From Bog-159 sp050008575 (GTDB lineage: Bacteria > Acidobacteriota > Terriglobia > Bryobacterales > Bryobacteraceae): a DNA stretch of 64,000 bases. Position numbers and translations under genes: made by a program. Positions within the stretch are counted from its first letter, which is position 1. Each line of letters opens with the position of its first letter. Below are positions 25,999 to 34,252 of this stretch, piece after piece. The stretch is from the NCBI GenBank assembly GCA_050008575.1, contig JBEKMJ010000030.1, positions 124,001 to 188,000 of the forward strand, written 5' to 3'. The notes under the pieces were generated by a model. It was not told the DNA's origin. It searched no databases and worked only from the letters and a program-made list of their open reading frames with translations.

Positions 25999-27216
25999 TC
26001 AGCGCACGTATTTCGGCGCCTGCCCCGTCCCCCACGGATCGTACTCGGAGGCGAATCGGACGCGCTCGCCGATGGACGGGTGGTCGTAGAGCCAAAACTC
26101 GATGAACGGGCTGGGATTGGGATCGTCCAATGAGACTTCGCCGAGAATCTGAAACGCGTCCGCCGCTTCTTCCGCCGCATTGGGCACGATCCCGTGGATC
26201 ACTTCCAGGCCGTAGATGTCGGCGTTGTGTTCGAGCACGCGGCTGAAGGAACTCGACACCGGTTCCGACAGGAAACCGAAAACCGCCAGCGCCATCAGCA
26301 GCACGGGCATGGAGGCCCAGTCGCTTACATCGCGAATCTCGCAGCGCGCGCCGTAACGCGCTACCGCCCACCGCATCGCGTAATGCGCCAGGAGCAGGAA
26401 GATCAGAATGCCCAGCAGAGCCGCGCCGATGCCGATCCACACGTGTCCCAGCACATAATGCCCCATCTCGTGGCCGAAGACGAACAGGGTCTGGCCGGTA
26501 TTCATCTTTTCGATGGTGTTGTCCCAGACCACCACGCGCTTGGACGCCCCGATACCGGTGACGTAGGCGTTCAGCGATTTCAGTTTCTCGCTGGCCTTCA
26601 TTTCGAACATGCGATCGGGCGGGATGCGCAGGCCGCCGCGCGCCGTCACCCTCTGGATGGCAGCCACCAGCGCCGGCTGCTTCGCGGCCAGCGGCTCGAA
26701 TTTGAAGAACAGCGGCTCCACCGCGAACGGCTCGATGAACATCAGGAACACGACCATAGGCGCCGCCGCCAGCCAGAAGTAAAACCACCACCGCCGTGGA
26801 CTGCGTCGCATCGCGCCATAGAGCACCCAGATGGCGATGCCGGCCAGGGCGAAGAGCAGCAGTTCGCCCTTGGTCCAGTCCCAGAACCACGATCCCCAGC
26901 CTTGGATCGATTGCTCAAACTGAAGCGAGAGGTGGTGTCCGTAGAGGCTCACCGGCAGTTCCAGCGCGTCGATCGCCAGCAGCAGCAGCGGCGCGACAAT
27001 GTAAGCCTGCAGGATGCGCCGGCGCGTGGCGGATTCCGCGATGTGGCGCAAGCGCGGGGCGGTCCTCCACGCCAGCAGCGCGATCAGCACTAGAATGCCG
27101 TAAGCCACCGCGGCGAAATGCAGGCGGTTGCGCGCCGCCGCGTATTCGATGGCCTTGGCGAGTTTGTCCGGCGGCAGCGTATACGTCTTGGCGGCTAAGA
27201 GCAAAGCTGGAAACAT
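25999..27216 (-). CDS. M48 (Ste24/HtpX-type) membrane metalloprotease
   Basis: 405 residues from ATG 27216, preceded by the strong ribosome site aaggagag. Several membrane segments cover residues 35-170 and 262-320. The zinc motif HEMGH is at 249-253 and the third ligand Glu at 329 in EHNADIYG, matching the CAAX-protease-1/Ste24 type. The N-terminal region resembles the peptidase M48 N-terminal domain with AAAPMVVFLMFIEPF before the catalytic part. Probable role: membrane protein quality control or processing of prenyl-like substrates; the substrate is unknown. The start lies inside the end of the Cas6-like gene (22-bp overlap). Confidence 0.92.
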   Translation of the reverse strand: MFPALLLAAKTYTLPPDKLAKAIEYAAARNRLHFAAVAYGILVLIALLAWRTAPRLRHIAESATRRRILQAYIVAPLLLLAIDALELPVSLYGHHLSLQFEQSIQGWGSWFWDWTKGELLLFALAGIAIWVLYGAMRRSPRRWWFYFWLAAAPMVVFLMFIEPFAVEPLFFKFEPLAAKQPALVAAIQRVTARGGLRIPPDRMFEMKASEKLKSLNAYVTGIGASKRVVVWDNTIEKMNTGQTLFVFGHEMGHYVLGHVWIGIGAALLGILIFLLLAHYAMRWAVARYGARCEIRDVSDWASMPVLLMALAVFGFLSEPVSSSFSRVLEHNADIYGLEVIHGIVPNAAEEAADAFQILGEVSLDDPNPSPFIEFWLYDHPSIGERVRFASEYDPWGTGQAPKYVR

Positions 27217-28040
27217 ATCTCTCCTTTTCCCCACACGGTCTGGCGTCCCACGCCGGTCCATTGGCCGGCCCGCAGGTAGGGCAGGAACTCGCCCAGATCG
27301 CCATGGTACTCCGCTTCACCCGTAAATCCACCTAGCGGATGTGTCTGGCCGGTGCGGCTGGAGCGTCGCTCGGTCGCGTGCCAGGTCAGGTCGCAGCGAT
27401 CCAGGCGGACGGCCGCGGCGCGTTCGCCCATGCCGCGGAAATCGATATCCAGGGGACCGGGTCCGTAGAGCAGGCGCAGCGTGCTGATGCGGTCGCGGAG
27501 GCGCGCGAAGAGGATGGCGAATTCGGGGCGCACCGCTCCCTCGCGGTCGCGGCTCTTTAACTCCGTGGGCGTGAGGAACTGCACCCGTACCCGTGCGGCG
27601 GTTTCAGCGGGGCCGTCCAGGGGAACCTCGATGTGTTCCGTGCCGATGGATACCAGTGTGGCGCGTCCGCGGCCCGGGCCGAGTCCGCTTTCCGCCAGCC
27701 GCGCGTAGGCCTGCTGCAAAGCCGGAGTGGCGGGGTGCTTCACGTCGAACAGGTGCATATCGAAATGGAAGCTCGCGCCGGCCGCGATCGTCTTGCCATC
27801 CAGGTGCGCGGCGCGGAATACGAACGGGCGCGGCCGGTCGGCTAGCCCGCTGGGCCCGGCGGGCGCTCCCTCGCCGGATGCCGCGGGCGCGAAGATACGG
27901 GCGTATGCCGCGGGACTGGCGGTCTCGCGCAGCATCGTGCCGAACGCCCCGCGCAGCACGTTGGCCGCCTGGCCGGGCGGGAAAAACAACGATTGTTCGG
28001 CGTGGAAGCGGAAACGCAGCCGCCAGAACTCGAATGTCAC
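27195..28040 (-). CDS. Orphan Cas6-like RAMP endoribonuclease with in-frame repeat insertion
   Basis: 281 residues from GTG 28040 (TTG 28049 is possible). The N terminus has the LFFPPGQAANVLRGAFG pattern, and the C terminus matches the Cas6 C-terminal domain outline (PF10040): DIDFRGMGERAAAVRL, HPLGGFTGEAEYHGDLGEF and WTGVGRQTVWGKGEICF with its Gly-rich loop. In CRISPR systems Cas6 cuts pre-crRNA. No cas gene or CRISPR array is present here, so it is an orphan. Residues 163-171 (SRDREGAVR) are encoded by a family-A repeat, in a loop of the domain. The B-type hairpin repeat abuts the 5' end, and no clear ribosome site is seen. Confidence 0.72.
   Translation of the reverse strand: MTFEFWRLRFRFHAEQSLFFPPGQAANVLRGAFGTMLRETASPAAYARIFAPAASGEGAPAGPSGLADRPRPFVFRAAHLDGKTIAAGASFHFDMHLFDVKHPATPALQQAYARLAESGLGPGRGRATLVSIGTEHIEVPLDGPAETAARVRVQFLTPTELKSRDREGAVRPEFAILFARLRDRISTLRLLYGPGPLDIDFRGMGERAAAVRLDRCDLTWHATERRSSRTGQTHPLGGFTGEAEYHGDLGEFLPYLRAGQWTGVGRQTVWGKGEICFQLCS
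27532..27555. repeat. Family-A repeat arm inside the Cas6-like coding sequence
   Basis: Reads accgctccctcgcggtcgcg then gctc, identical to the 14333 arm at 22 of 24 positions. It is translated in the minus-strand gene as SRDREGA without changing the reading frame. Confidence 0.75.
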
Positions 28041-28054
28041 TACGCGCAACCCCG

Positions 28055-28094
28055 TGGGGCAGGCTCGCAGCCTGCGCGGGCCTCGTAGGCCCGC
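28055..28094 (+). repeat. Family-B two-hairpin repeat
   Basis: tggg then two adjacent perfect hairpins: gcaggct-cgc-agcctgc and gcgggcct-cgt-aggcccgc. It sits between the divergent Cas6-like and tryptophanase genes, 15 bp from the GTG of the former. Close copies lie at 29710 (inverted), 29860 and 37570 (inverted). Confidence 0.8.
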
Positions 28095-28151
28095 TCTGCC
28101 TAATCGTTGATTGGACGTTACACTAGAGCATTATAGCGGAGGTTGATCGCG

Positions 28152-29519
28152 ATGCAGACCATCATAGAACCATTCCGGATCAAGAGCGTGGAGCCCTTGC
28201 GGTACACCACGCGCGAGGAGCGCGAGCGCCTGCTCGAAGCCGCCGGCTACAACCTGTTCCTTATTCAGGCGAAAGATATCCTGATCGACCTGCTCACCGA
28301 TTCGGGCACCAGCGCCATGTCCACCGAACAGTGGGCGGCGCTCATGCGCGGCGACGAATCCTACGCGGGCAGCGAAAGCTTCTTCCGCATGAAGCGCGTG
28401 GTCGACTCGCTCACCGGCTTCCGCCACATGATCCCCACCCACCAGGGGCGCGCCGCGGAGCGCATCCTGTTCACCGTCATGTGCCAGCCAGGACATGTGG
28501 TGCCCAATAATACGCACTTCGATACCACGCGCGCCAATATCGAATTCACCGGCGCGCGGGCCGTGGACCTGCCCATTCCCGAAGCCGCCGACACGCAGGC
28601 CCGCCTCGATTTCAAGGGCAACATGGACATTGCGGCGCTGGAGCGCCTGATCGAGGAGACCGGCGCCGAACATATTCCTCTGGTGATGCTGACCGTCACC
28701 AACAATTCGGGCGGCGGCCAGCCGGTGTCCATGGCCAACATCGAAGCCGTGCGCCGGGTGACCACGCGCTACCGCATTCCGTTCTACCTGGACGCCTGCC
28801 GTTTCGCGGAGAACGCCTGGTTTATCCGGCAGCGGGAGCCGGGTTACGCGAGCTGGACGCCGAAACAGATCGCGCAGAAAATGTTCTCGCTGGCCGACGG
28901 CTGCACCTTCTCCGCGAAGAAAGACGCCTTCGCCAACATCGGCGGCTTCCTCTCCACCAATGACGACCGCCTGGCGGTGCAGGAGACCAACCTGCTCATC
29001 CTGACCGAAGGTTTCCCCACCTACGGCGGTCTCGCCGGGCGCGACCTGGAAGCCATTGCGGTGGGACTCGACGAGGTGCTCGACCCCGCTTACCTGAATT
29101 ACCGCATCATCTCCACGGGCTATCTCGGCCGCCACATTGCGGATCATGGCGTGCCCATCGTGGAGCCGCCCGGCGGTCACGCCATCTACATCGATGCGGC
29201 GCGCATGCTGCCGCACATTCCGCGCGCGCAGTTTCCGGGCCAGGCGCTGGCGGTGGAACTGTACCGGCACGCCGGCATCCGCGCGGTGGAAATCGGGTCG
29301 GTGATGTTCGGCGACCAGGCCCAACACGAACTGCTGCGTCTGGCCATCCCGCGGCGCGTCTACACCCAGAGTCACATCGATTACGTCGTCGAAGCGATCC
29401 TGGAAGTGAACGCGCGGAAGGACGAAATCCGCGGGCTGGAAATCGCCGAAGAGCCGCCCTTCCTGCGCCACTTCAGCGCGCGCTTCCGCCAAGTGGGAGT
29501 AGCGACACCAGCTTTGTAA
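28152..29519 (+). CDS. tnaA: Tryptophanase (tryptophan indole-lyase)
   Basis: 455 residues from ATG 28152, with agcggagg 9 bp upstream. It is a PLP-dependent beta-eliminating lyase converting tryptophan to indole, pyruvate and ammonia. The signature PTHQGRAAE is at 95-103, DACRFAENAWFI at 214-225 and the PLP lysine is likely K257 in SAKKDAF. TnaA-like wording (QPVSMAN, QREPGYASWT, AVEIGS, RRVYTQSHID) favours tryptophanase over the related tyrosine phenol-lyase, but the two are close and the assignment rests on memory. There is no tnaC leader or tnaB transporter beside it. Upstream lies a two-hairpin repeat. Confidence 0.85.
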   Translation: MQTIIEPFRIKSVEPLRYTTREERERLLEAAGYNLFLIQAKDILIDLLTDSGTSAMSTEQWAALMRGDESYAGSESFFRMKRVVDSLTGFRHMIPTHQGRAAERILFTVMCQPGHVVPNNTHFDTTRANIEFTGARAVDLPIPEAADTQARLDFKGNMDIAALERLIEETGAEHIPLVMLTVTNNSGGGQPVSMANIEAVRRVTTRYRIPFYLDACRFAENAWFIRQREPGYASWTPKQIAQKMFSLADGCTFSAKKDAFANIGGFLSTNDDRLAVQETNLLILTEGFPTYGGLAGRDLEAIAVGLDEVLDPAYLNYRIISTGYLGRHIADHGVPIVEPPGGHAIYIDAARMLPHIPRAQFPGQALAVELYRHAGIRAVEIGSVMFGDQAQHELLRLAIPRRVYTQSHIDYVVEAILEVNARKDEIRGLEIAEEPPFLRHFSARFRQVGVATPAL

Positions 29520-29566
29520 GTGGAGGTCGGGCTTCAGCCCCCGCTCCGGAGGTTAGCCCTCGTGGC

Positions 29567-29746
29567 GCACGCACTCGTGCGTGCCGTGTCGGCACTCTGC
29601 CGACACAGGCGAACGTAGTTCGCCCCGGGCGCGCTCCGCGCGCCGGCGACCGCAAGAGTGCGGTCGCGGCAGCATCGAAAGCCTCCGGTAGGCGACTGAG
29701 AATACGGCCGGGCGGCCTGCGAGGCCGCCGCAGGCTGCGAGCCTGC
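29567..29746. repeat. Array of seven consecutive perfect hairpins
   Basis: Hairpins with stems of 7-9 bp and loops of 2-4 bases: 29567-29584 (loop tc), 29586-29606 (ctc), 29608-29624 (gta), 29628-29644 (tcc), 29646-29667 (agag), 29711-29729 (gcg; stem 8) and 29730-29746 (gcg). The stems differ in sequence, so this is not a simple tandem repeat. The last two form a family-B copy in inverted orientation. Confidence 0.8.
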
Positions 29747-29750
29747 CCCA
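29710..29750 (-). repeat. Family-B two-hairpin repeat, inverted copy
   Basis: Reverse strand reads tggggcaggctcgcagcctg followed by a ggcggcct/aggccgcc hairpin. The first stem and loop match the copy at 28055; the second stem keeps its shape with changed bases. Confidence 0.75.
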
Positions 29751-29800
29751 CAACTCGGCTTTCATGCGCATTTGGTGCGAGTGCCTGCGCCACGACCAAA

Positions 29801-29814
29801 AAATGTAGAAACTC
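29801..29814. repeat. 14-bp inverted repeat half flanking the FG-GAP gene pair
   Basis: aaatgtagaaactc here is the exact inverse of gagtttctacattt at 34281-34294. The two halves bracket the two tandem FG-GAP genes. Confidence 0.5.
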
Positions 29815-29859
29815 GAGAGGCGAACGGTTTGTACATTTCAGTTATGGAAAGTGCTTTAT

Positions 29860-29914
29860 TGGGGTGGGCTCGCAGCCTGCGCGGGCCTTGCCGCTATGTG
29901 CGGCAGTCCGCCCT
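29860..29914 (+). repeat. Family-B repeat with an extra inner hairpin
   Basis: tggggtgggctcgcagcctg followed by cgcgggcc as in the 28055 copy, then an inner tgccgc-tatg-tgcggca hairpin before the closing cgccc. It lies about 100 bp before the FG-GAP gene start. Confidence 0.6.
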
Positions 29915-30012
29915 TGCGCCACCCAGTACCCGTACTTTCCTGAAATGCCTCCGCTACCGCTCGTCCGGGATTATACTGATGTCAGTCTCTAAGGGCCACT
30001 CCGGAGGTTCCA

Positions 30013-32073
30013 ATGTCGGCCAGCCGCTTTATCGTTTCTACACTTACCGTGCTGCTTCTCACATCCATAGGCGCGGCGCAAACTCCTATAACGTTTTTCC
30101 AGCCCGAAAGCATCGGCAGTTGCGCTTCGCTCGCAGTCGCGGACTTCAACGGCGATGGCAACCTCGACGTCGCCTGCGCCGGAAACACCCTCACCATCTG
30201 GCTGGGCGATGGCCACGGCAATTTCCGTCAAACCGCCCAAACCCTGCCCTATGTCAACGCCCAGGTCGTGGCGGGCGATTTCAACGGCGATGGCCGCCCC
30301 GATTTGGCGATCGCAGGCTCCGGCCAACTGATCCTGCTGCCCGGCAAGGGAAATGGAACCTTCGGCCAGCAGATCGCGATCGGCACCTTGACCGCCTACG
30401 CCCTGGCCGCCGCCGACCTCACCCATAACGGCCGCTTAGACCTGCTGGTGAGCACTCCGCCAACCCCGGATGCCGCAGCCGTCGTTGAGGTGTTTCTGTC
30501 CAACGGCAATGGCACGTTTCAAAGTCCGATCGCCACCGGGCTTACCGCGGGCCAGTACGTGAACATCGCCGTCGCCGATTTTAACGGCGATGGCATCCCG
30601 GACGTCGCTTCGATCGAGGATGTCGAAAGCGACATCACCCTCTCAGTAGCTTTGGGCAAGGGCGATGGCACGTTCGATCCCCCGGTCGCTACCGCGATTG
30701 ACGTCTCGCCCGTACCTTTCGCCGTAGCCGACTTTACTGGCGACGGCATTCCCGACGTGGCGTTGGAGTACGGTTCCGAGATCTATGTGTATACGGGTAA
30801 CGGTGACGGCACCTTCTCGGCCGGCCCGGTTTCCACGGGAAATCCGATAGGAGTCGCGATCCTCGCCTCCGACCTGAATGGGGACGGCCGTCCCGATCTG
30901 GTCGTCAGCGGCATCGGCGTTGCCCTGAATCAGGGCGGCGGAGTGTTCGGGGAGATCGAATTCTACGAGGGCCTGAACAACTACGCGGGCATCGCCGCCG
31001 ATTTTCGCCACCTCGGGCGTCCGGATCTGGAAATCGGCGGCGATTTCTACCCGAATAATGGCAATGGCCACTTTCAAGCCCCCCGCTCGTTTCCGATCGC
31101 ACTGTGCAACGCCTGCTACCTGGTTCCCGGAGACTTCCACAACGATGGCAACCTGGATGTCGCCGCGATTGCCGGTGATGCTGTCAGCGTTTATGCCGGC
31201 GACGGCCATGGAAACTTCACAGGCTTTCGCGAATCCCCATTCAAGGTGCCCGATAGGGAAGTGGCTGTAGTTGCCGCGGCGGCCGATTTCAATGGCGACG
31301 GCAACCTCGACTTAATGCTGGGAGCCGGGAACTACATCCGAGGCGTCGGAGAAGCTACGCTCATGCCCGGTAACGGCAACGGAACGTTCCAGCCGCCGGC
31401 CGTTGTATATACAGGTAACGCAGTGACCAGCCTGGTTACCGCGGATTTTAATCGCGATGGCCATCCGGACATAGCCATCGGCACGCATGACGCGGCCGTC
31501 GTCATGTGCGGGAATGGCGCCGGCGGGTTCACCACTACCGCCACCATCACGGGCATTTTCAATATGGATTCGCTGGTGGTGGCGGATTTTAACCAAGATG
31601 GCATTCCGGACCTCGCCACGGCCAGCGACGTCTATCTGGGTAATGGCGACGGCACGTTTCGGCACGCGTATACGCTGCCGCAGCCAGGCTCCTTAGTCGA
31701 AATGGGACATTTTACCGGCGCGGGCGCCGCGGACTTACTCACCACCGATGGCTACAATATCATTCTCTGGCCGGGTAACGGGGATGGCACCTTCGGCCTT
31801 CCCATCGCCGTCACTACCAGCCTGGAGGAGTCGGCCTTCTTCGTCGCGGATCTGAATGGCGATGGTATATCGGACATCGCAGTCACGAACTATAACGCGC
31901 TTACCTTGTATCTCGGCCGCGGCGACGGTACGTTCGCGATGGAGAGCGTGGGCAATCTGCCAGCTTTCGGCTCGCTGTTCGCCACCGGCGATTTCAACAA
32001 CGATGGCCGCACCGATCTCTTGTTCATCAGCCTCTACAATCAGTTGATGACCCTCACTAATACCACTGAGTAG
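30013..32073 (+). CDS. Secreted FG-GAP/VCBS repeat protein, copy 1
   Basis: 686 residues with a signal peptide (LLLTSIGAAQ). The rest is about a dozen FG-GAP/VCBS repeats, each with a calcium-binding-like D-x-N-x-D-G-x-x-D core (ADFNGDGNLDVA, GDFNGDGRPDLA, SDLNGDGRPDLV) and a following GNGDGTF strand. Such repeats build integrin-alpha-like beta-propellers; the length would allow two. Probably a secreted calcium-stabilised binding protein of unknown ligand. Eight to ten bases after the stop the paralogue begins, so the two form an operon. The ribosome site is ggaggtt at 30002. Confidence 0.85.
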   Translation: MSASRFIVSTLTVLLLTSIGAAQTPITFFQPESIGSCASLAVADFNGDGNLDVACAGNTLTIWLGDGHGNFRQTAQTLPYVNAQVVAGDFNGDGRPDLAIAGSGQLILLPGKGNGTFGQQIAIGTLTAYALAAADLTHNGRLDLLVSTPPTPDAAAVVEVFLSNGNGTFQSPIATGLTAGQYVNIAVADFNGDGIPDVASIEDVESDITLSVALGKGDGTFDPPVATAIDVSPVPFAVADFTGDGIPDVALEYGSEIYVYTGNGDGTFSAGPVSTGNPIGVAILASDLNGDGRPDLVVSGIGVALNQGGGVFGEIEFYEGLNNYAGIAADFRHLGRPDLEIGGDFYPNNGNGHFQAPRSFPIALCNACYLVPGDFHNDGNLDVAAIAGDAVSVYAGDGHGNFTGFRESPFKVPDREVAVVAAAADFNGDGNLDLMLGAGNYIRGVGEATLMPGNGNGTFQPPAVVYTGNAVTSLVTADFNRDGHPDIAIGTHDAAVVMCGNGAGGFTTTATITGIFNMDSLVVADFNQDGIPDLATASDVYLGNGDGTFRHAYTLPQPGSLVEMGHFTGAGAADLLTTDGYNIILWPGNGDGTFGLPIAVTTSLEESAFFVADLNGDGISDIAVTNYNALTLYLGRGDGTFAMESVGNLPAFGSLFATGDFNNDGRTDLLFISLYNQLMTLTNTTE

Positions 32074-32083
32074 GAGCGTCCAA

Positions 32084-34252
32084 ATGAAACTCCAAAGCTT
32101 CTTGATCCTTGCCGCGCTGGCAGTATGCCTGGGCCGCGATGTTCGGGCCCAGACTCCCGCCAAATTCCTGGAGCCGCTCTCCTTCGGCAACGGCTTGGCC
32201 CAGGCCATAGTCACTGGAGACTTCAACGGCGACGGAGCGCTGGATACCGTTACCATTGGCAGCGATCTTTCCGTCTATCTCGGGAACGGCCATGGCTCGT
32301 TCACCGTTCAGCCGCCCATCGGCATCTCCGGCACTTCCATAGCAGCCGCCGATTTCAACGGCGATGGTAACCTCGACCTCGCGGTGGCCGGCGGCGACGC
32401 GGTGCTGATCCTGCTGGGCAATGGAGATGGAACCTTCCGCGCCCCCGTGTCCTATTCCACCCTGGTGACCGTGATCGCCTTGGGTGACTTCAATGGCGAC
32501 GGGGTCCTCGACGTTGCGGCCTTCGGCCAACCGCTGGGCAACGCCGATGCCCAGGTGCAAATCTTCTTCGGCTCGTCGAACGGCACGTTCGAGCCAGGTC
32601 CCGTCAACACCAGTCTGCCTTCCGGCATCCCGCTCGCCATCGCCGCCGCCGACTTCAATCGCGACGGCAAATTGGATCTGGCCGTGGCGTACTCCACCTC
32701 TCACGAACTCGGCGAGATGGCCGTGCTGTTTGGGAACGGCGATGGCACGTTCGCCGCCCCGAGTCTCTATCCCGACAACCTCGCCAGTTACATCTACGCG
32801 CTCGTCACCGCCGATTTTAACGGCGACGGCGCACCCGACCTGGCGTACGCGGCGAACGACGCCCAGGTGGCTGTGCTGTTGAACAATGGCACTGGCCAGT
32901 TCACCGCCGCCGCGCCAATTCAGTTGCGCGATACCGCCATTTCGCTGGCGGCCGCCGACCTGAATCGCGACGGAAAAATCGACTTGTTCGCCGCCGGCAG
33001 CGGCATAGGCGCGGTTCTTCTGGGAAACGGCGATGGCACATTCCAGGGATTCGCACAGTACGTTCTGGCCTATGAGGGCACTGCCTTGGCGATCGCCGAT
33101 TTCAACGGGGATGGCATTCCCGACGTGGCCGCCACGAACGGGACCAATTCCTACGCCGCTCCTCCCCTGCAACCGCCGCTGGTGGTGATGTTGGGCGCCG
33201 GCCACGGAAGCTTCCAAAGCTCTCGCGCCTTCGACGCCAGCGCCGCGCCCAATGGCATTGCCCTTGGCGATTTCAACCGCGACGGCAACCTGGACGTGGC
33301 CGTTTCCAACTATAGCTACTCGGTGCCCGGCGCATCTTCGATTTCCATTCAACTGGGCGACGGCAAAGGCGACTTGGCTGCGCCCGTGAACTACCCGGCC
33401 CCCAAGCCCACCGCCATCGCGGTGAGTGACGTGAATCGGGACGGCAATCCCGACGTGATATTCGTTGGGCAGAACTGCGTAGGCACTCTCCCCGGCAAAG
33501 GCGACGGAACGTTCGGCCCGTCTATCTTTAGCTCGTGTCCCGGGTGCGGTAACGTCCTGCTGGTCGCGGATTTCAACCACGATGGAAAGCCGGACGTAGC
33601 CACCGCCGCCAGCGGCCAAGGTGTGATCGTCCTGCTGGGCAAAGGAGATGGCTCCTTCCGCGCCCCCGTGCCCTATGGACCGGCGAATCAACCAACCTCG
33701 CTCGCCGCGGCGGATTTCCGCAACAACGGCCGCCTCGACCTGGTGGCCAGCGTGTCCGGTTCGTTCGGCGGCACTTACCTGCTGATGAGTAATGGTGACG
33801 GAACGTTCGCCGCACCCGTACTGCTGAACGGCGCCGGCACCTCCGCCGTGACCGGCGACTATAACGGCGATGGGAATGCCGACATTGCCATGACCTTGTA
33901 CGATGGCAACGGTGTGGCTGTCTACCTGGGTCACGGCGACGGTACCTTTACCCCCGCATATACGGTTAGCGCCCCGGTAGGCGCACCCCTGTTGGCCGGC
34001 GACTTCAATGGCGACGGCATCCTCGACCTACTTGGTCCGGCGGGTTCCGACTTGTACAACATGTATGGGCTGTCGACGATTCTGCTGGGAAAGGGCAACG
34101 GCGACTTCGTCGTGCAGAAACAGCAATACCTCATGGATGCCGCGAACTATTTGTACGCCGCGGCGGGCGACTTCAATGGGGACGGCAAGCTGGATGTGGC
34201 CACTACCGCCTTCGATGGCTCCGTCTGGATCGTACTCAACACCACCAGGTAG
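32084..34252 (+). CDS. Secreted FG-GAP/VCBS repeat protein, copy 2
   Basis: 722 residues, paralogue of the upstream gene, from which it is separated by 10 bp. The signal peptide ends near DVRAQ, and both mature proteins start with a TPxxFxxPxSxG pattern. It carries about a dozen FG-GAP repeats (TGDFNGDGALDTV, AADFNRDGKLDLA, LADFNGDGIPDVA) with GNGDGTF strands between them. It ends cleanly after a last repeat (GDFNGDGKLDVA) with no sorting or anchor domain, so it is likely released or held by partners. A recent tandem duplication is the simplest origin. Confidence 0.85.
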   Translation: MKLQSFLILAALAVCLGRDVRAQTPAKFLEPLSFGNGLAQAIVTGDFNGDGALDTVTIGSDLSVYLGNGHGSFTVQPPIGISGTSIAAADFNGDGNLDLAVAGGDAVLILLGNGDGTFRAPVSYSTLVTVIALGDFNGDGVLDVAAFGQPLGNADAQVQIFFGSSNGTFEPGPVNTSLPSGIPLAIAAADFNRDGKLDLAVAYSTSHELGEMAVLFGNGDGTFAAPSLYPDNLASYIYALVTADFNGDGAPDLAYAANDAQVAVLLNNGTGQFTAAAPIQLRDTAISLAAADLNRDGKIDLFAAGSGIGAVLLGNGDGTFQGFAQYVLAYEGTALAIADFNGDGIPDVAATNGTNSYAAPPLQPPLVVMLGAGHGSFQSSRAFDASAAPNGIALGDFNRDGNLDVAVSNYSYSVPGASSISIQLGDGKGDLAAPVNYPAPKPTAIAVSDVNRDGNPDVIFVGQNCVGTLPGKGDGTFGPSIFSSCPGCGNVLLVADFNHDGKPDVATAASGQGVIVLLGKGDGSFRAPVPYGPANQPTSLAAADFRNNGRLDLVASVSGSFGGTYLLMSNGDGTFAAPVLLNGAGTSAVTGDYNGDGNADIAMTLYDGNGVAVYLGHGDGTFTPAYTVSAPVGAPLLAGDFNGDGILDLLGPAGSDLYNMYGLSTILLGKGNGDFVVQKQQYLMDAANYLYAAAGDFNGDGKLDVATTAFDGSVWIVLNTTR

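Larger units (their letters stand above)
29520..30012. other. Intergenic region packed with hairpins and repeats
   Basis: 493 bp with no convincing gene. It contains seven tandem perfect hairpins (29567-29746), a family-B copy inside that array, a 14-bp inverted-repeat half (29801-29814), another family-B copy (29860-29914), and the start region of the first FG-GAP gene with ggaggtt at 30002-30008. Confidence 0.7.

Noticed and set aside
25955..26890. N-terminal extension of the ECF sigma gene frame
   Set aside because: This part is antisense-phase shadow of the M48 protease gene; the sigma factor starts at ATG 25954.
28131..29492. Leftward open frame of 453 codons opposite tryptophanase
   Set aside because: Antisense shadow of a well-supported gene; its sequence is typical reverse-complement composition.
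32057..33934. Leftward open frame of 625 codons opposite the FG-GAP gene, with repeats
   Set aside because: The repeats are the inverse of FG-GAP repeats; no family features.
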